Source: UMGS1781 sp045628105
GTDB lineage: Bacteria > Bacillota > Clostridia > TANB77 > CAG-508
Assembly (NCBI GenBank): GCA_045628105.1
Contig: JAZQOX010000040.1
Span: 1 to 9,224 of the forward strand
Reading direction: 5' to 3'
DNA: 9,224 nucleotides
Shown: positions 1 through 5,793 of the stretch, piece by piece
Position numbering within the stretch: the stretch's first letter is position 1
Layout of the letters: every line of letters starts with the position of its first letter
Position numbers and translations under genes: made by a program
Notes under the pieces: model-generated
Seen by the model: the letters and a program-made list of their open reading frames with translations, nothing else
What the model was told of the DNA's origin: nothing
The model's database searches: none

Positions 1-53
1 AAATGCTGAAAATACTTGCGAGAATCCTTGCTGGGAAGATAAGTAGTTGCCAG
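1..53 (+). rRNA. rrf: 5S ribosomal RNA, 3' end (partial)
   Basis: The first ~53 bases match the 3' half of a bacterial 5S rRNA. They contain the TGCTGAAAATACTTG stretch, a small helix IV hairpin (GCGAG at 18-22, loop AATC, CTTGC at 27-31), then GGGAAGATA (33-41) and the closing GTTGCCAG (46-53). The 5' part lies before the window, so the terminal helix cannot be checked and the exact 3' end is good to a few bases. Only about 10 bases, mostly T, separate it from the tRNA gene, which is the usual end of an rRNA operon in Firmicutes. Confidence 0.85.
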
Positions 54-63
54 ATTTTTTTAT

Positions 64-139
64 TCCCCAATAGCTCAGTTGGTAGAGCGCTCGGCTGTTA
101 ACCGATAGGTCGTAGGTTCAAGTCCTACTTGGGGAGCCA
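64..139 (+). tRNA. tRNA-Asn (anticodon GTT)
   Basis: This is a complete 76-nt cloverleaf. The acceptor stem TCCCCAA (64-70) pairs with TTGGGGA (129-135). The D arm is GCTC/GAGC. The anticodon loop CTGTTAA has GTT at 97-99 and so reads AAC/AAU codons. The T arm is GTAGG-TTCAAGT-CCTAC. The discriminator base is G and CCA is encoded (137-139). The outermost anticodon-stem pair is a C/U mismatch, which is tolerated in this family. The gene sits directly after 5S rRNA and was probably transcribed with the rRNA operon. Confidence 0.97.
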
Positions 140-180
140 AAGAAAGAGACCATCAAAGATGGTCTTTTTCTTTGGCTTTT
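137..180 (+). terminator. Intrinsic terminator of the rRNA/tRNA-Asn unit
   Basis: An 18-bp stem with one G-U pair is formed by 137-154 and 158-175 around an AAA loop. The strongest part is GACCATC/GATGGTC (148-154 with 158-164), followed at once by a T-run (165-169), and a second T-run (177-180) follows the full stem. The left arm begins with the CCA of the tRNA, so the full stem and the mature tRNA 3' end share bases. Confidence 0.9.
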
Positions 181-189
181 AAAGCTGCC

Positions 190-242
190 GAAACTAGTTT
201 TTCTTGAGTGCTGATAAGTCACGAAAAGAAAAACGTAGTTTC
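190..242. repeat. Imperfect inverted repeat, 16/17-bp arms
   Basis: The left arm (190-205, GAAACTAGTTTTTCTT) is the reverse complement of the right arm (226-242) except for one extra base, and about 20 bases lie between them. No reading frame occupies it and no T-tract follows, so it is not a convincing terminator. Together with the perfect palindrome that starts 14 bases later it resembles a short non-coding repetitive element. That reading is an inference, because only one copy is visible here. Confidence 0.55.
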
Positions 243-255
243 AAAGGGGCGGAGT

Positions 256-286
256 GTTCCAATTTGGGACTGTCCCAAATTGGAAC
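256..286. repeat. Perfect 15-bp palindrome, REP/MITE-like
   Basis: GTTCCAATTTGGGAC (256-270), a single T, then its exact reverse complement (272-286). As RNA it gives a 14-bp stem with a 3-nt loop. The GGGACTGTCCC core and its location in an intergenic gap are reminiscent of dispersed hairpin repeats. Only four A bases follow, so it is not a rightward terminator. Read leftward it is not followed by T either. Whether it is repeated elsewhere cannot be seen from this window. Confidence 0.6.
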
Positions 287-295
287 AAAAAGTAT

Positions 296-335
296 ATAAA
301 TTTCCTAATTTTACTTGATTTTTCAGGAAATTTAT
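296..335. promoter_or_regulatory. Dyad around the -35 region of the rimP promoter (possible operator)
   Basis: ATAAATTTCCT (296-306) and AGGAAATTTAT (325-335) are perfect 11-bp inverted arms separated by 18 bases. The left arm lies just upstream of the -35 hexamer, and the right arm lies inside the -35/-10 spacer. This placement suits a protein-binding site, but no regulator is identifiable and AT-rich DNA yields such dyads by chance. Confidence 0.4.
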
Positions 336-343
336 GCTATTAT
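315..343 (+). promoter_or_regulatory. Sigma-A-type promoter for the rimP-nusA-infB operon
   Basis: The -35 box TTGATT (315-320) and the -10 box TATTAT (338-343) are separated by exactly 17 bases, and a TG at 335-336 gives an extended -10. Transcription would begin near 350, leaving a leader of about 68 nt that includes the GC-rich hairpin before rimP. No comparably good promoter is seen before the other operon genes. Confidence 0.7.
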
Positions 344-367
344 TAAATAGCAATTAAATAAAAGACG

Positions 368-392
368 TAAGAGTGGGCAAAACCCACTCTTA
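368..392 (+). promoter_or_regulatory. Leader hairpin before rimP (likely attenuator)
   Basis: TAAGAGTGGG (368-377) and CCCACTCTTA (383-392) form a perfect 10-bp stem with a CAAAA loop, followed by a poor T-tract (ACTTTTG). It is one of the most GC-rich spots in the window and lies between the promoter and the rimP ribosome binding site. Hairpins precede rimP-nusA in other Firmicutes, and in B. subtilis NusA is known to repress its own operon by NusA-dependent termination in the leader. A strong stem with a weak U-tract fits such a NusA-dependent terminator. That role here is inferred. Confidence 0.6.
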
Positions 393-417
393 ACTTTTGA
401 AAAAAGGAGAATGTAAA

Positions 418-876
418 TTGGCAAAGATTGAAGAAAGAGTTGAAAGCCTAATTGAAGAAAAGATTACAAACTTAGGCTATAATCTTTACGATGTTGAATA
501 CGTAAAAGAAGGAAAAGATTATTATTTACGTATATACATTGATAAAGAAACAGGAATATCTTTAGAAGACTGCGAACTTGTAAGTAACAATATTACAGAA
601 GTTCTTGATGAAGCAGATTACATTAAAGAGCAATATTTCTTAGAGGTATCATCACCAGGAGTGGAAAGAGTTTTAAAAAAGGATAAACATTTGCAAAATA
701 ATATTGGTACAAATATTTCTATTAAACTATTTAAGCCATTTAATGGAAAAAAACAATATGAAGGAATACTAAAAGGATTTGATGAAACATACATCGAAAT
801 TGAATGCCAAGAGGAAAATTTAAAAATAGAGAGACAAAATATTGGACAAATAAAAACAATATTTAATTGGGATTAA
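418..876 (+). CDS. rimP: Ribosome maturation factor RimP
   Basis: This 152-residue cytoplasmic protein binds the free 30S subunit and helps its maturation, mainly around S12 assembly. Its length is normal for the family. The N-terminal alpha/beta domain carries LRIYIDKETG (37-46) and the conserved LEVSSPGVERVL (75-86). The C-terminal half (about residue 93 on) is the SH3-like barrel with the IKLFKPFNGKKQYEGIL stretch. I chose the TTG start at 418 because AAAGGAGA (403-410) lies 7-8 bases upstream. The in-frame TTG at 397 would place that binding site inside the gene. The ATG at 411 is followed directly by TAA and is in another frame. It is the first gene of the operon, 15 bases before nusA. 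Identity is secure; the start is well supported. Confidence 0.95.
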   Translation: MAKIEERVESLIEEKITNLGYNLYDVEYVKEGKDYYLRIYIDKETGISLEDCELVSNNITEVLDEADYIKEQYFLEVSSPGVERVLKKDKHLQNNIGTNISIKLFKPFNGKKQYEGILKGFDETYIEIECQEENLKIERQNIGQIKTIFNWD

Positions 877-891
877 GGGGGAATTTAAAAA

Positions 892-2028
892 ATGAAAAAT
901 AATGAAAACAAAGAATTAATAATGGCAATTGATGAATTAGAAAAAGAAAGAGGAATTGATAAAAACTATTTATTAGAATCACTAGAGGTTGCTTTAGTTT
1001 CTGCATATAAAAGAAACTTTGACTCAGCAGAAAATGTAAAAGTTACTATAGATAGTCAAACTGGTGAAATTCATATTTATGCACAAAAAGAAGTTGTAGA
1101 AACTGTTGAAGATAACAATTTACAAATATCATTAGATGCAGCAAAAAGCATTGAAAAGAAAGCTGTTGTTGGTGATATTATCAATATTGAAACAAAACCA
1201 AAGGATTTCGGAAGAATTGCTGCAGGTGCTGCAAAACAACATATTATTCAAAAGGTTAGAGAAGCAGAAAGAAACATGGTTTTTGATGAATATAATAATA
1301 GAAAAGGTGAAATTGTTACAGGTATAGTTCATAAAGCTGATAAAGGAACAGTTATATTAGACTTAGGAAAACTAGAAGGTATAATGCCACTAAAAGAACA
1401 AATTCCAACAGAAACATATAAAGTAAATGATAAAATAAAAGCATATGTATTAAGTGTTGAAAGAGGAATGAAAGGTGCACCACAAGTTTTAGTTACAAGA
1501 AGTCACCCAGATGTAATAAAGAAATTATTTGAATTAGAAATACCAGAAATATATGAAGGATTAATTGAAGTAAAAGCAGTATCAAGAGATCCAGGAAATA
1601 GAAGTAAAGTTGCAGTTTATTCAAAAAATCCAGATATTGATCCAGTTGGATCATGTGTAGGATCTAAAGGAATAAGAATTCAAAACATTATAAATGAAAT
1701 GAATGGTGAAAAAATTGATGTTATTGAATGGAATGAGGATCCAGCAACATTTATATGTGCAGCATTATTACCAGCACATGTAATGGCAATAGATATTAAG
1801 GAAGAAGAAAAATTTGCACAAGTAATAGTTCCAGATTGTGAATTATCTTTAGCAATTGGAAAAGGCGGGCAAAATGCAAGATTAGCAATTAAACTTACAA
1901 ATTGGAAAATAGATATAAAGAGTGAAACACAATTCAGAGAATTAATGGCTTATGAAGAAAATAAAGATGAAGAAGTTAAGAATGAAGAACCTACTAAAGA
2001 AGTAACAGAAGAAGGAAATGATGAATAA
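892..2028 (+). CDS. nusA: Transcription termination/antitermination factor NusA
   Basis: NusA binds RNA polymerase near the RNA exit channel. It promotes pausing and intrinsic termination, and takes part in rRNA antitermination. The 378-residue protein shows the usual Firmicute order: an N-terminal RNAP-binding domain (1 to ~125), an S1 domain (~138-200, GEIVTGIVHKADKGTVILDLG), KH1 with its loop GSKG at 257-260, and KH2 with GKGGQNARLA starting at 323. It ends in a short acidic Lys/Glu tail (about 350-378) and lacks the extra C-terminal acidic repeats of the E. coli protein, as is normal in Firmicutes. The ribosome binding site AAGGGGGA (875-882) precedes ATG 892. The stop overlaps the ylxR start by one base (TAATG), which suggests translational coupling. 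NusA may feed back on the leader hairpin at 368-392. Confidence 0.97.
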   Translation: MKNNENKELIMAIDELEKERGIDKNYLLESLEVALVSAYKRNFDSAENVKVTIDSQTGEIHIYAQKEVVETVEDNNLQISLDAAKSIEKKAVVGDIINIETKPKDFGRIAAGAAKQHIIQKVREAERNMVFDEYNNRKGEIVTGIVHKADKGTVILDLGKLEGIMPLKEQIPTETYKVNDKIKAYVLSVERGMKGAPQVLVTRSHPDVIKKLFELEIPEIYEGLIEVKAVSRDPGNRSKVAVYSKNPDIDPVGSCVGSKGIRIQNIINEMNGEKIDVIEWNEDPATFICAALLPAHVMAIDIKEEEKFAQVIVPDCELSLAIGKGGQNARLAIKLTNWKIDIKSETQFRELMAYEENKDEEVKNEEPTKEVTEEGNDE

Positions 2029-2312
2029 TGAAAAAAGCCTTTCAAAGAACATGCATGGCATGTAATCTAAAGAAAGATAAAAGCGAATTAATAAGAATTG
2101 TAAAGAATAAAGAAGGACAAATTTTTGTTGATAATGCAGGAAAAATAGAAGGAAGAGGAGCGTATATATGTTCCAAAAGCCAGTGTTTAGAAAAAGTTAT
2201 AAAGACTAATAGACTTGAAAGAGTTTTAAAGTGTAATATTGAAAAAAAAATTTATGATGATATAAGGGGTGTAATTATTGATAACGAAAACAAAGAAAAA
2301 ACTAATCAATAA
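2028..2312 (+). CDS. ylxR: YlxR family RNA-binding protein (RnpM-type RNase P modulator)
   Basis: This 94-residue basic protein belongs to the YlxR/DUF448 family, which is nearly always found between nusA and infB. The B. subtilis member has been reported to bind the RNase P RNA and modulate RNase P activity. Visible family features are RTCMAC near the N terminus (Cys9, Cys12), LIRIV (21-25), the hallmark GRGAY at 42-46, and two further cysteines (48, 53) in YICSKSQC. The pattern of four cysteines could bind a metal, but that is only a suggestion. ATG 2028 overlaps the nusA stop, with AAGGAA (2012-2017) upstream inside nusA. The next gene is infB, 26 bases on. The L7Ae-like ylxQ that often stands between them is missing. 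A run of nine A residues near 2242-2250 is a possible slippage site. Confidence 0.93.
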   Translation: MKKAFQRTCMACNLKKDKSELIRIVKNKEGQIFVDNAGKIEGRGAYICSKSQCLEKVIKTNRLERVLKCNIEKKIYDDIRGVIIDNENKEKTNQ

Positions 2313-2338
2313 TGTTGTTAAATTAGGAGGTGACATTA

Positions 2339-4381
2339 ATGGGTAATAAAATAAAAATTCATGAAATAGCTAAAAAAATAGGAGTATCAAGCAAAGAAGC
2401 ACTTGAAAAAGCAAAAGCTTTAGGAATTGAAGCATCATCACATTTAAGTGGTATAGATGAAGCTGATGCAAAAAGATTAGAGGCTAGCTTAAAAAATTCT
2501 GGTGAAAAAAAAGAAGAAAAAGTAAAAAAAGCAGCTGAACCAAAAGCTAAAAAAGAAGCAAAAGATGAGCCAGTAATAATTAGAAGACAAGTAATTTTGG
2601 AAGAAGAAGATAAAACTAAAAAAGATAGAAAACCTGAAAATACTAGAAAAGATGTTGGAGTTGTTCAAAGAGATAGAAACAAAGATTACAACATTGTATA
2701 CAGAAACAAACCAAGCAAACCCCTTACAGTAAGTGAATTATTTGGTAAAAAGGAAGAACCAAGAAAAGAAGAAAAAATAGTAGAAGTAAAAGAACAACCT
2801 GTTGTAGAAACAAAACCAGTTCAAGTGGAAGAAGTAAAAGTGGAAAAAGAAGTTAAAGAAGTAAAAGAAGAAGTTAAGCAAGAAAAAGTAAACAATAATT
2901 TTGAAAGAACGGAACAAAATAGACCATTCAATAGAGATAATCAAAATAGAAATTATAATAGAGATAACAGAAATTATAACAACAATTACAATAATAACAA
3001 TAATTATAACAATCAAAGAAGACAATATAACAATAATAACCAGGAAAATAGACAATATAATAGAAACAATGGTTACAATAATAACTACAATAATAATAAC
3101 AATAATGGATTTAGACCAAACAGAGACTTTAACAATAGAAATAATAATTATAATAGAGAAAACGGATACAATAGAGAAAATAATAATTATAACAGAGAAA
3201 ATGGATATAATAGAGATAATAACAACTTTAACAGAGACAGACAAGGAAATAGACCATATAACAACAACAGAAACAATGGTGGATTTAACAGACAAAATAG
3301 AACATTAGATGAAAGAGGAATAGAAAAAAATATTAAAAACATCATGTCAGTTGATATGGGAGAAAAAGAGAATGTTAGAGAATATGCTAATAAAGCAATA
3401 GATAAACAAAAAAATAATAATAAATATGATGATAATAGAGGAGCTAAGAAAAATAAAAATAGAAGAAATAGTTTTAATGAAGAAATTAGCTCACATAAAC
3501 TTAAAGATTTAAAACAGGAAAGTGGACTTTCTAACATGTTTACAGAAGGATCAATGTTAGATTATTATGATTTAACAACAGCAAGAGGAAAGAAAAATAA
3601 AAAGAAAAATGTAAATGAAGAAGAAAGAAATAAGCAAAAAATATTCCAATTAACAGAAATTACAATTCCTGAAACAATTTCAGTTAAAGATTTAAGTAGC
3701 GAACTTAAGAAAACAAGTAGTGAAATTATAAAGAAACTATTTGGATTTGGAATAATGGCAACAATAAATAATGAAATAGACTTTGATACAGCATACTTAA
3801 TAGCAGAGGAATTTGGAGTAACAGCTATAAAGAAAGATGTTGTAACAGATGAAGATATACTATTTGATGATAGCGAAGATGATGAAAAAGATTTAAAACC
3901 AAGACCACCAGTAATAGTTGTAATGGGACACGTAGACCATGGAAAAACTTCTTTACTAGATGCTGTTAGATCAACAAATGTAATAGAAGGAGAAGCTGGA
4001 GGAATTACACAAGCAATAGGTGCATATAAAGTTAAAATAAATGATAGAGAAATAACATTCTTAGATACTCCAGGACATGAAGCATTTACTGCAATGCGTG
4101 CAAGAGGTGCTCAAATAACAGATATAGCAATTCTTGTAGTTGCTGCAAACGATGGTGTAATGCCTCAAACAGTTGAAGCTATTAACCATGCAAAAGCTGC
4201 TGGAATACCAATCATAGTTGCAATTAACAAAATAGATGTTGAAGGTGCAAATATTGATAGAGTAAAACAAGAACTTATGGAATATGAACTTGTTCCAGAA
4301 GAATGGGGTGGAGATACAATTTTCGTACCTATTTCAGCTAAGAAAAAACAAAATATAGATACATTACTTGAAATGGTTTAA
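2339..4381 (+). CDS. infB: IF2 N-terminal and GTPase portion (first half of broken infB)
   Basis: If translated as written this gives 680 residues. An IF2_N helical domain occupies about 1-52 (MGNKIKIHEIAKKIGVSSKE). A Lys/Glu-rich charged linker runs from about 53 to 184, followed by an Asn/Arg/Tyr-rich disordered stretch at 185-321. A second IF2_N-like domain lies near 443-500. The G domain follows: G1 GHVDHGKT at 530-537, the GGITQ switch I element, G3 DTPGHEAF, G4 NKID and G5 SAKK. It stops just after the last G-domain helix (TLLEMV), so the GTPase fold is whole, but domains II to IV that bind the 30S and fMet-tRNA are absent. The start is ATG 2339 rather than the GTG at 2330, which is part of the AGGAGGTG binding site. 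Total length with the second half would be large because of the long low-complexity region. Confidence 0.85.
   Translation: MGNKIKIHEIAKKIGVSSKEALEKAKALGIEASSHLSGIDEADAKRLEASLKNSGEKKEEKVKKAAEPKAKKEAKDEPVIIRRQVILEEEDKTKKDRKPENTRKDVGVVQRDRNKDYNIVYRNKPSKPLTVSELFGKKEEPRKEEKIVEVKEQPVVETKPVQVEEVKVEKEVKEVKEEVKQEKVNNNFERTEQNRPFNRDNQNRNYNRDNRNYNNNYNNNNNYNNQRRQYNNNNQENRQYNRNNGYNNNYNNNNNNGFRPNRDFNNRNNNYNRENGYNRENNNYNRENGYNRDNNNFNRDRQGNRPYNNNRNNGGFNRQNRTLDERGIEKNIKNIMSVDMGEKENVREYANKAIDKQKNNNKYDDNRGAKKNKNRRNSFNEEISSHKLKDLKQESGLSNMFTEGSMLDYYDLTTARGKKNKKKNVNEEERNKQKIFQLTEITIPETISVKDLSSELKKTSSEIIKKLFGFGIMATINNEIDFDTAYLIAEEFGVTAIKKDVVTDEDILFDDSEDDEKDLKPRPPVIVVMGHVDHGKTSLLDAVRSTNVIEGEAGGITQAIGAYKVKINDREITFLDTPGHEAFTAMRARGAQITDIAILVVAANDGVMPQTVEAINHAKAAGIPIIVAINKIDVEGANIDRVKQELMEYELVPEEWGGDTIFVPISAKKKQNIDTLLEMV
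2891..3301 (+). repeat. infB: Asn/Arg/Tyr-rich low-complexity coding repeat within infB
   Basis: Residues 185-321 of IF2 are built from variations of NYNR, NRDN and NNNN, made from AAT/AAC, TAT/TAC, AGA and GAA codons. The clearest tandem is a 13-residue unit, NNNYNRENGYNR(E/D), at 3140-3178 and 3179-3217, followed by a degenerate third copy (NNNFNRD). The two unit copies differ at the third base of several codons, so the array has been under protein-level selection or has aged since duplication. The region should be disordered and positively charged. Confidence 0.85.
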
Positions 4382-4384
4382 TAA

Positions 4385-5395
4385 GTAGCTGATAGGAAAG
4401 AATTAAAAGCAAATCCAAATAAACAAGCAAAAGGTGCAGTTATAGAAGCAAAACTTGATAAAGCAAAAGGACCAGTTGCTACAATGCTTGTACAACGTGG
4501 TACATTAGATATTGGAGATACAATATTAGTTGGATCAACAATAGGTAGAATAAGATCAATGACAGATGAAAATGGTAAAAAATTAAAGAAAGCTGGACCA
4601 TCAACACCAGTTGAAATAACAGGATTTACAGAAGTTCCAGAAGCTGGAGAAACATTCTATGAAGTTAAAGATGAAAAAACTGCTAAGCACTTAATGGAAA
4701 AGAGAAAACGTCAGGCAAGAGATAAAGCTTTAGGCGCAACAAATAGAGTAACTCTAGATGATTTATTCAATCAAATAGCTAAAGGAAACTTAAAACAATT
4801 GAATATAATTGTTAAAGCAGACGTACAAGGATCTGTTGAAGCTGTAAAACAATCATTAGAAAAATTATCTAATGACGAAGTTAAAGTAAAAGTAATACAT
4901 GCTAATGTAGGTGCTGTTACAGAATCAGATGTTACACTTGCAAAAGTTTCAAATGCAATAATAATTGCATTTAATGTAAGACCTGAACCAATTGCAAAAG
5001 ATATGGCAGAAAAAGATAAAGTAGAAATTAAGATATACTCTGTAATTTACAATGCAATTGAAGATGTTGAAGCAGCAATGAAAGGTATGTTAGACCCTGT
5101 ATATAAGGAAACTGTAATAGGAAACGCAGAAGTAAGACAAACATTCAAAATTTCAAATGTTGGTACAATTGCAGGATGCTATGTAACAACTGGTAAAGTT
5201 GCAAGAAATGCAGGAGTAAGGGTATTAAGAAATAACATAGTTATACATGAGGGAAAATTGATATCATTAAAGAGAATGAAAGATGATGCAAAAGAAGTTG
5301 CTGCAGGATATGAATGCGGTGTTCAACTTGAAAACTATAATGATATTCAAGAAGGCGATATAATAGAAGCATTTATTATGGAACAAGTTAAATAA
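4385..5395 (+). CDS. infB: IF2 C-terminal portion, domains II-IV (second half of broken infB)
   Basis: This open stretch continues the infB frame right after the tandem TAA. Domain II begins with KGAVIEAKLDKAKGPVAT and LVQRGTLDIGD. Domain III contains NIIVKADVQGSVEAV and VRPEPIAKDMAE. The C-terminal fMet-tRNA-binding domain has VGTIAGCYVTTGKV, a conserved GYECG and a terminal EGDIIEAF. No ATG, GTG or TTG lies in frame before ATG 4484. Starting there would remove the first strands of domain II, and only a weak AAAGGA (4466-4471) stands 12 bases upstream. Independent translation is therefore doubtful. It looks like the second half of one gene. 20 bases separate its stop from the rbfA start. Confidence 0.8.
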   Translation, partial: VADRKELKANPNKQAKGAVIEAKLDKAKGPVATMLVQRGTLDIGDTILVGSTIGRIRSMTDENGKKLKKAGPSTPVEITGFTEVPEAGETFYEVKDEKTAKHLMEKRKRQARDKALGATNRVTLDDLFNQIAKGNLKQLNIIVKADVQGSVEAVKQSLEKLSNDEVKVKVIHANVGAVTESDVTLAKVSNAIIIAFNVRPEPIAKDMAEKDKVEIKIYSVIYNAIEDVEAAMKGMLDPVYKETVIGNAEVRQTFKISNVGTIAGCYVTTGKVARNAGVRVLRNNIVIHEGKLISLKRMKDDAKEVAAGYECGVQLENYNDIQEGDIIEAFIMEQVK

Positions 5396-5415
5396 AAGGT
5401 TCCAAAGGAGGAAAA

Positions 5416-5793
5416 ATGCAAAGAAATAATGGCGGTTCAAACCGTATGGCAAGAGTCAATGAAGAATTAAAAAGAGAATTAAGTAATATAATTAATCAGG
5501 AAGTTAAAAATTCAAATGTTACTGGATTAGTAAGTGTTACAAAGGTAAAAACATCAACTGATTTAAGATATGCTAGAGTAAGTGTAAGTATTATTAATTC
5601 AAAAAACATTAAACAAACACTAGCAGGATTAAAAGCGGCATCAGGATTTATTAGAAGTAGATTGGCTGAAGAAGTCAATCTAAGGGTAACTCCTGAACTT
5701 GTATTTGAACTTGATGAAAGTTTAGTGTATGGAGAAAAAATAGATAGAATATTAGAAGATGTTATGAAAGACATAAAATCAAAGGAGGAATAA
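5416..5793 (+). CDS. rbfA: 30S ribosome-binding factor RbfA
   Basis: RbfA is a small KH-fold cytoplasmic protein that binds 16S rRNA near the 5' helix 1 region and acts late in 30S maturation and cold adaptation. The 125-residue product has the family layout: an N-terminal RVNEELKRELSNII helix, a DLRYARVSVSII strand, then LAGLKAASGFIRSRLAEE and the signature strand LRVTPELVFELDES. ATG 5416 has AAAGGAGG at 5404-5411, only 4 bases away, which is tight. ATG 5446 (MARVNEEL) is an alternative start but lacks a good binding site. It follows infB by 20 bases and its stop overlaps the next gene by one base (TAATG). The ylxP gene often placed before rbfA is absent. Confidence 0.94.
   Translation: MQRNNGGSNRMARVNEELKRELSNIINQEVKNSNVTGLVSVTKVKTSTDLRYARVSVSIINSKNIKQTLAGLKAASGFIRSRLAEEVNLRVTPELVFELDESLVYGEKIDRILEDVMKDIKSKEE

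Larger units (their letters stand above)
2339..5395 (+). pseudogene. infB: Translation initiation factor IF2 gene, interrupted by two in-frame TAA codons
   Basis: IF2 is the essential GTPase that brings fMet-tRNA to the 30S subunit and joins the subunits. The frame from ATG 2339 (AGGAGG at 2325-2330, 8 bases upstream) to TAA 5395 spans 1018 codons and carries all IF2 domains in order. Codons 681 and 682 (4379-4384) are both TAA. The flanks, SAKKKQNIDTLLEMV before and VADRKELKANPNK after, match the family on both sides, where the intervening two residues are normally Leu-Leu. Nothing is lost or gained except those two codons. No shift rescues the frame: +1 meets TAG at 4386 and -1 meets TGA at 4390. 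TAA is an ordinary stop in neighbouring genes, so recoding is unlikely. Because IF2 is essential, a sequence or assembly error, or another intact copy, is more likely than true loss. The two halves are listed separately. Confidence 0.75.

Noticed and set aside
397..420. TTG at 397 as the rimP start
   Set aside because: It would place the ribosome binding site inside the gene; TTG 418 has the right spacing and gives the usual family N terminus.
3140..3217. CRISPR-like or non-coding tandem repeat
   Set aside because: The two 39-bp units are contiguous, differ mostly at codon third positions and encode the same peptide, so it is a coding repeat without spacers.
2738..3295. Long open frame on the minus strand (185 codons) over the infB linker
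   Set aside because: Its product is a monotonous Ile/Val/Ser/Phe string caused by the antisense of the Asn-rich repeat; no ribosome binding site or family resemblance.
2901..3308. Plus-strand frame of 135 codons in another phase of infB
   Set aside because: An Ile/Thr-rich shadow of the AAT/AAC/AGA repeat; low complexity and inside a real gene.
4034..4060. GGITQ followed by Ala rather than the His I expect in switch I of IF2
   Set aside because: I am not certain how invariant this position is in Clostridia, and the rest of the G domain is intact; an alignment is needed before calling it odd.
4379..4384. Reassignment of TAA to a sense codon
   Set aside because: rimP, nusA, ylxR, rbfA and truB all end in TAA at the expected family length, so TAA is a normal stop here.
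4376..4392. Programmed frameshift bypassing the infB stops
   Set aside because: The downstream half is in the same frame as the upstream half, and both alternative frames hit TAG or TGA within five codons.
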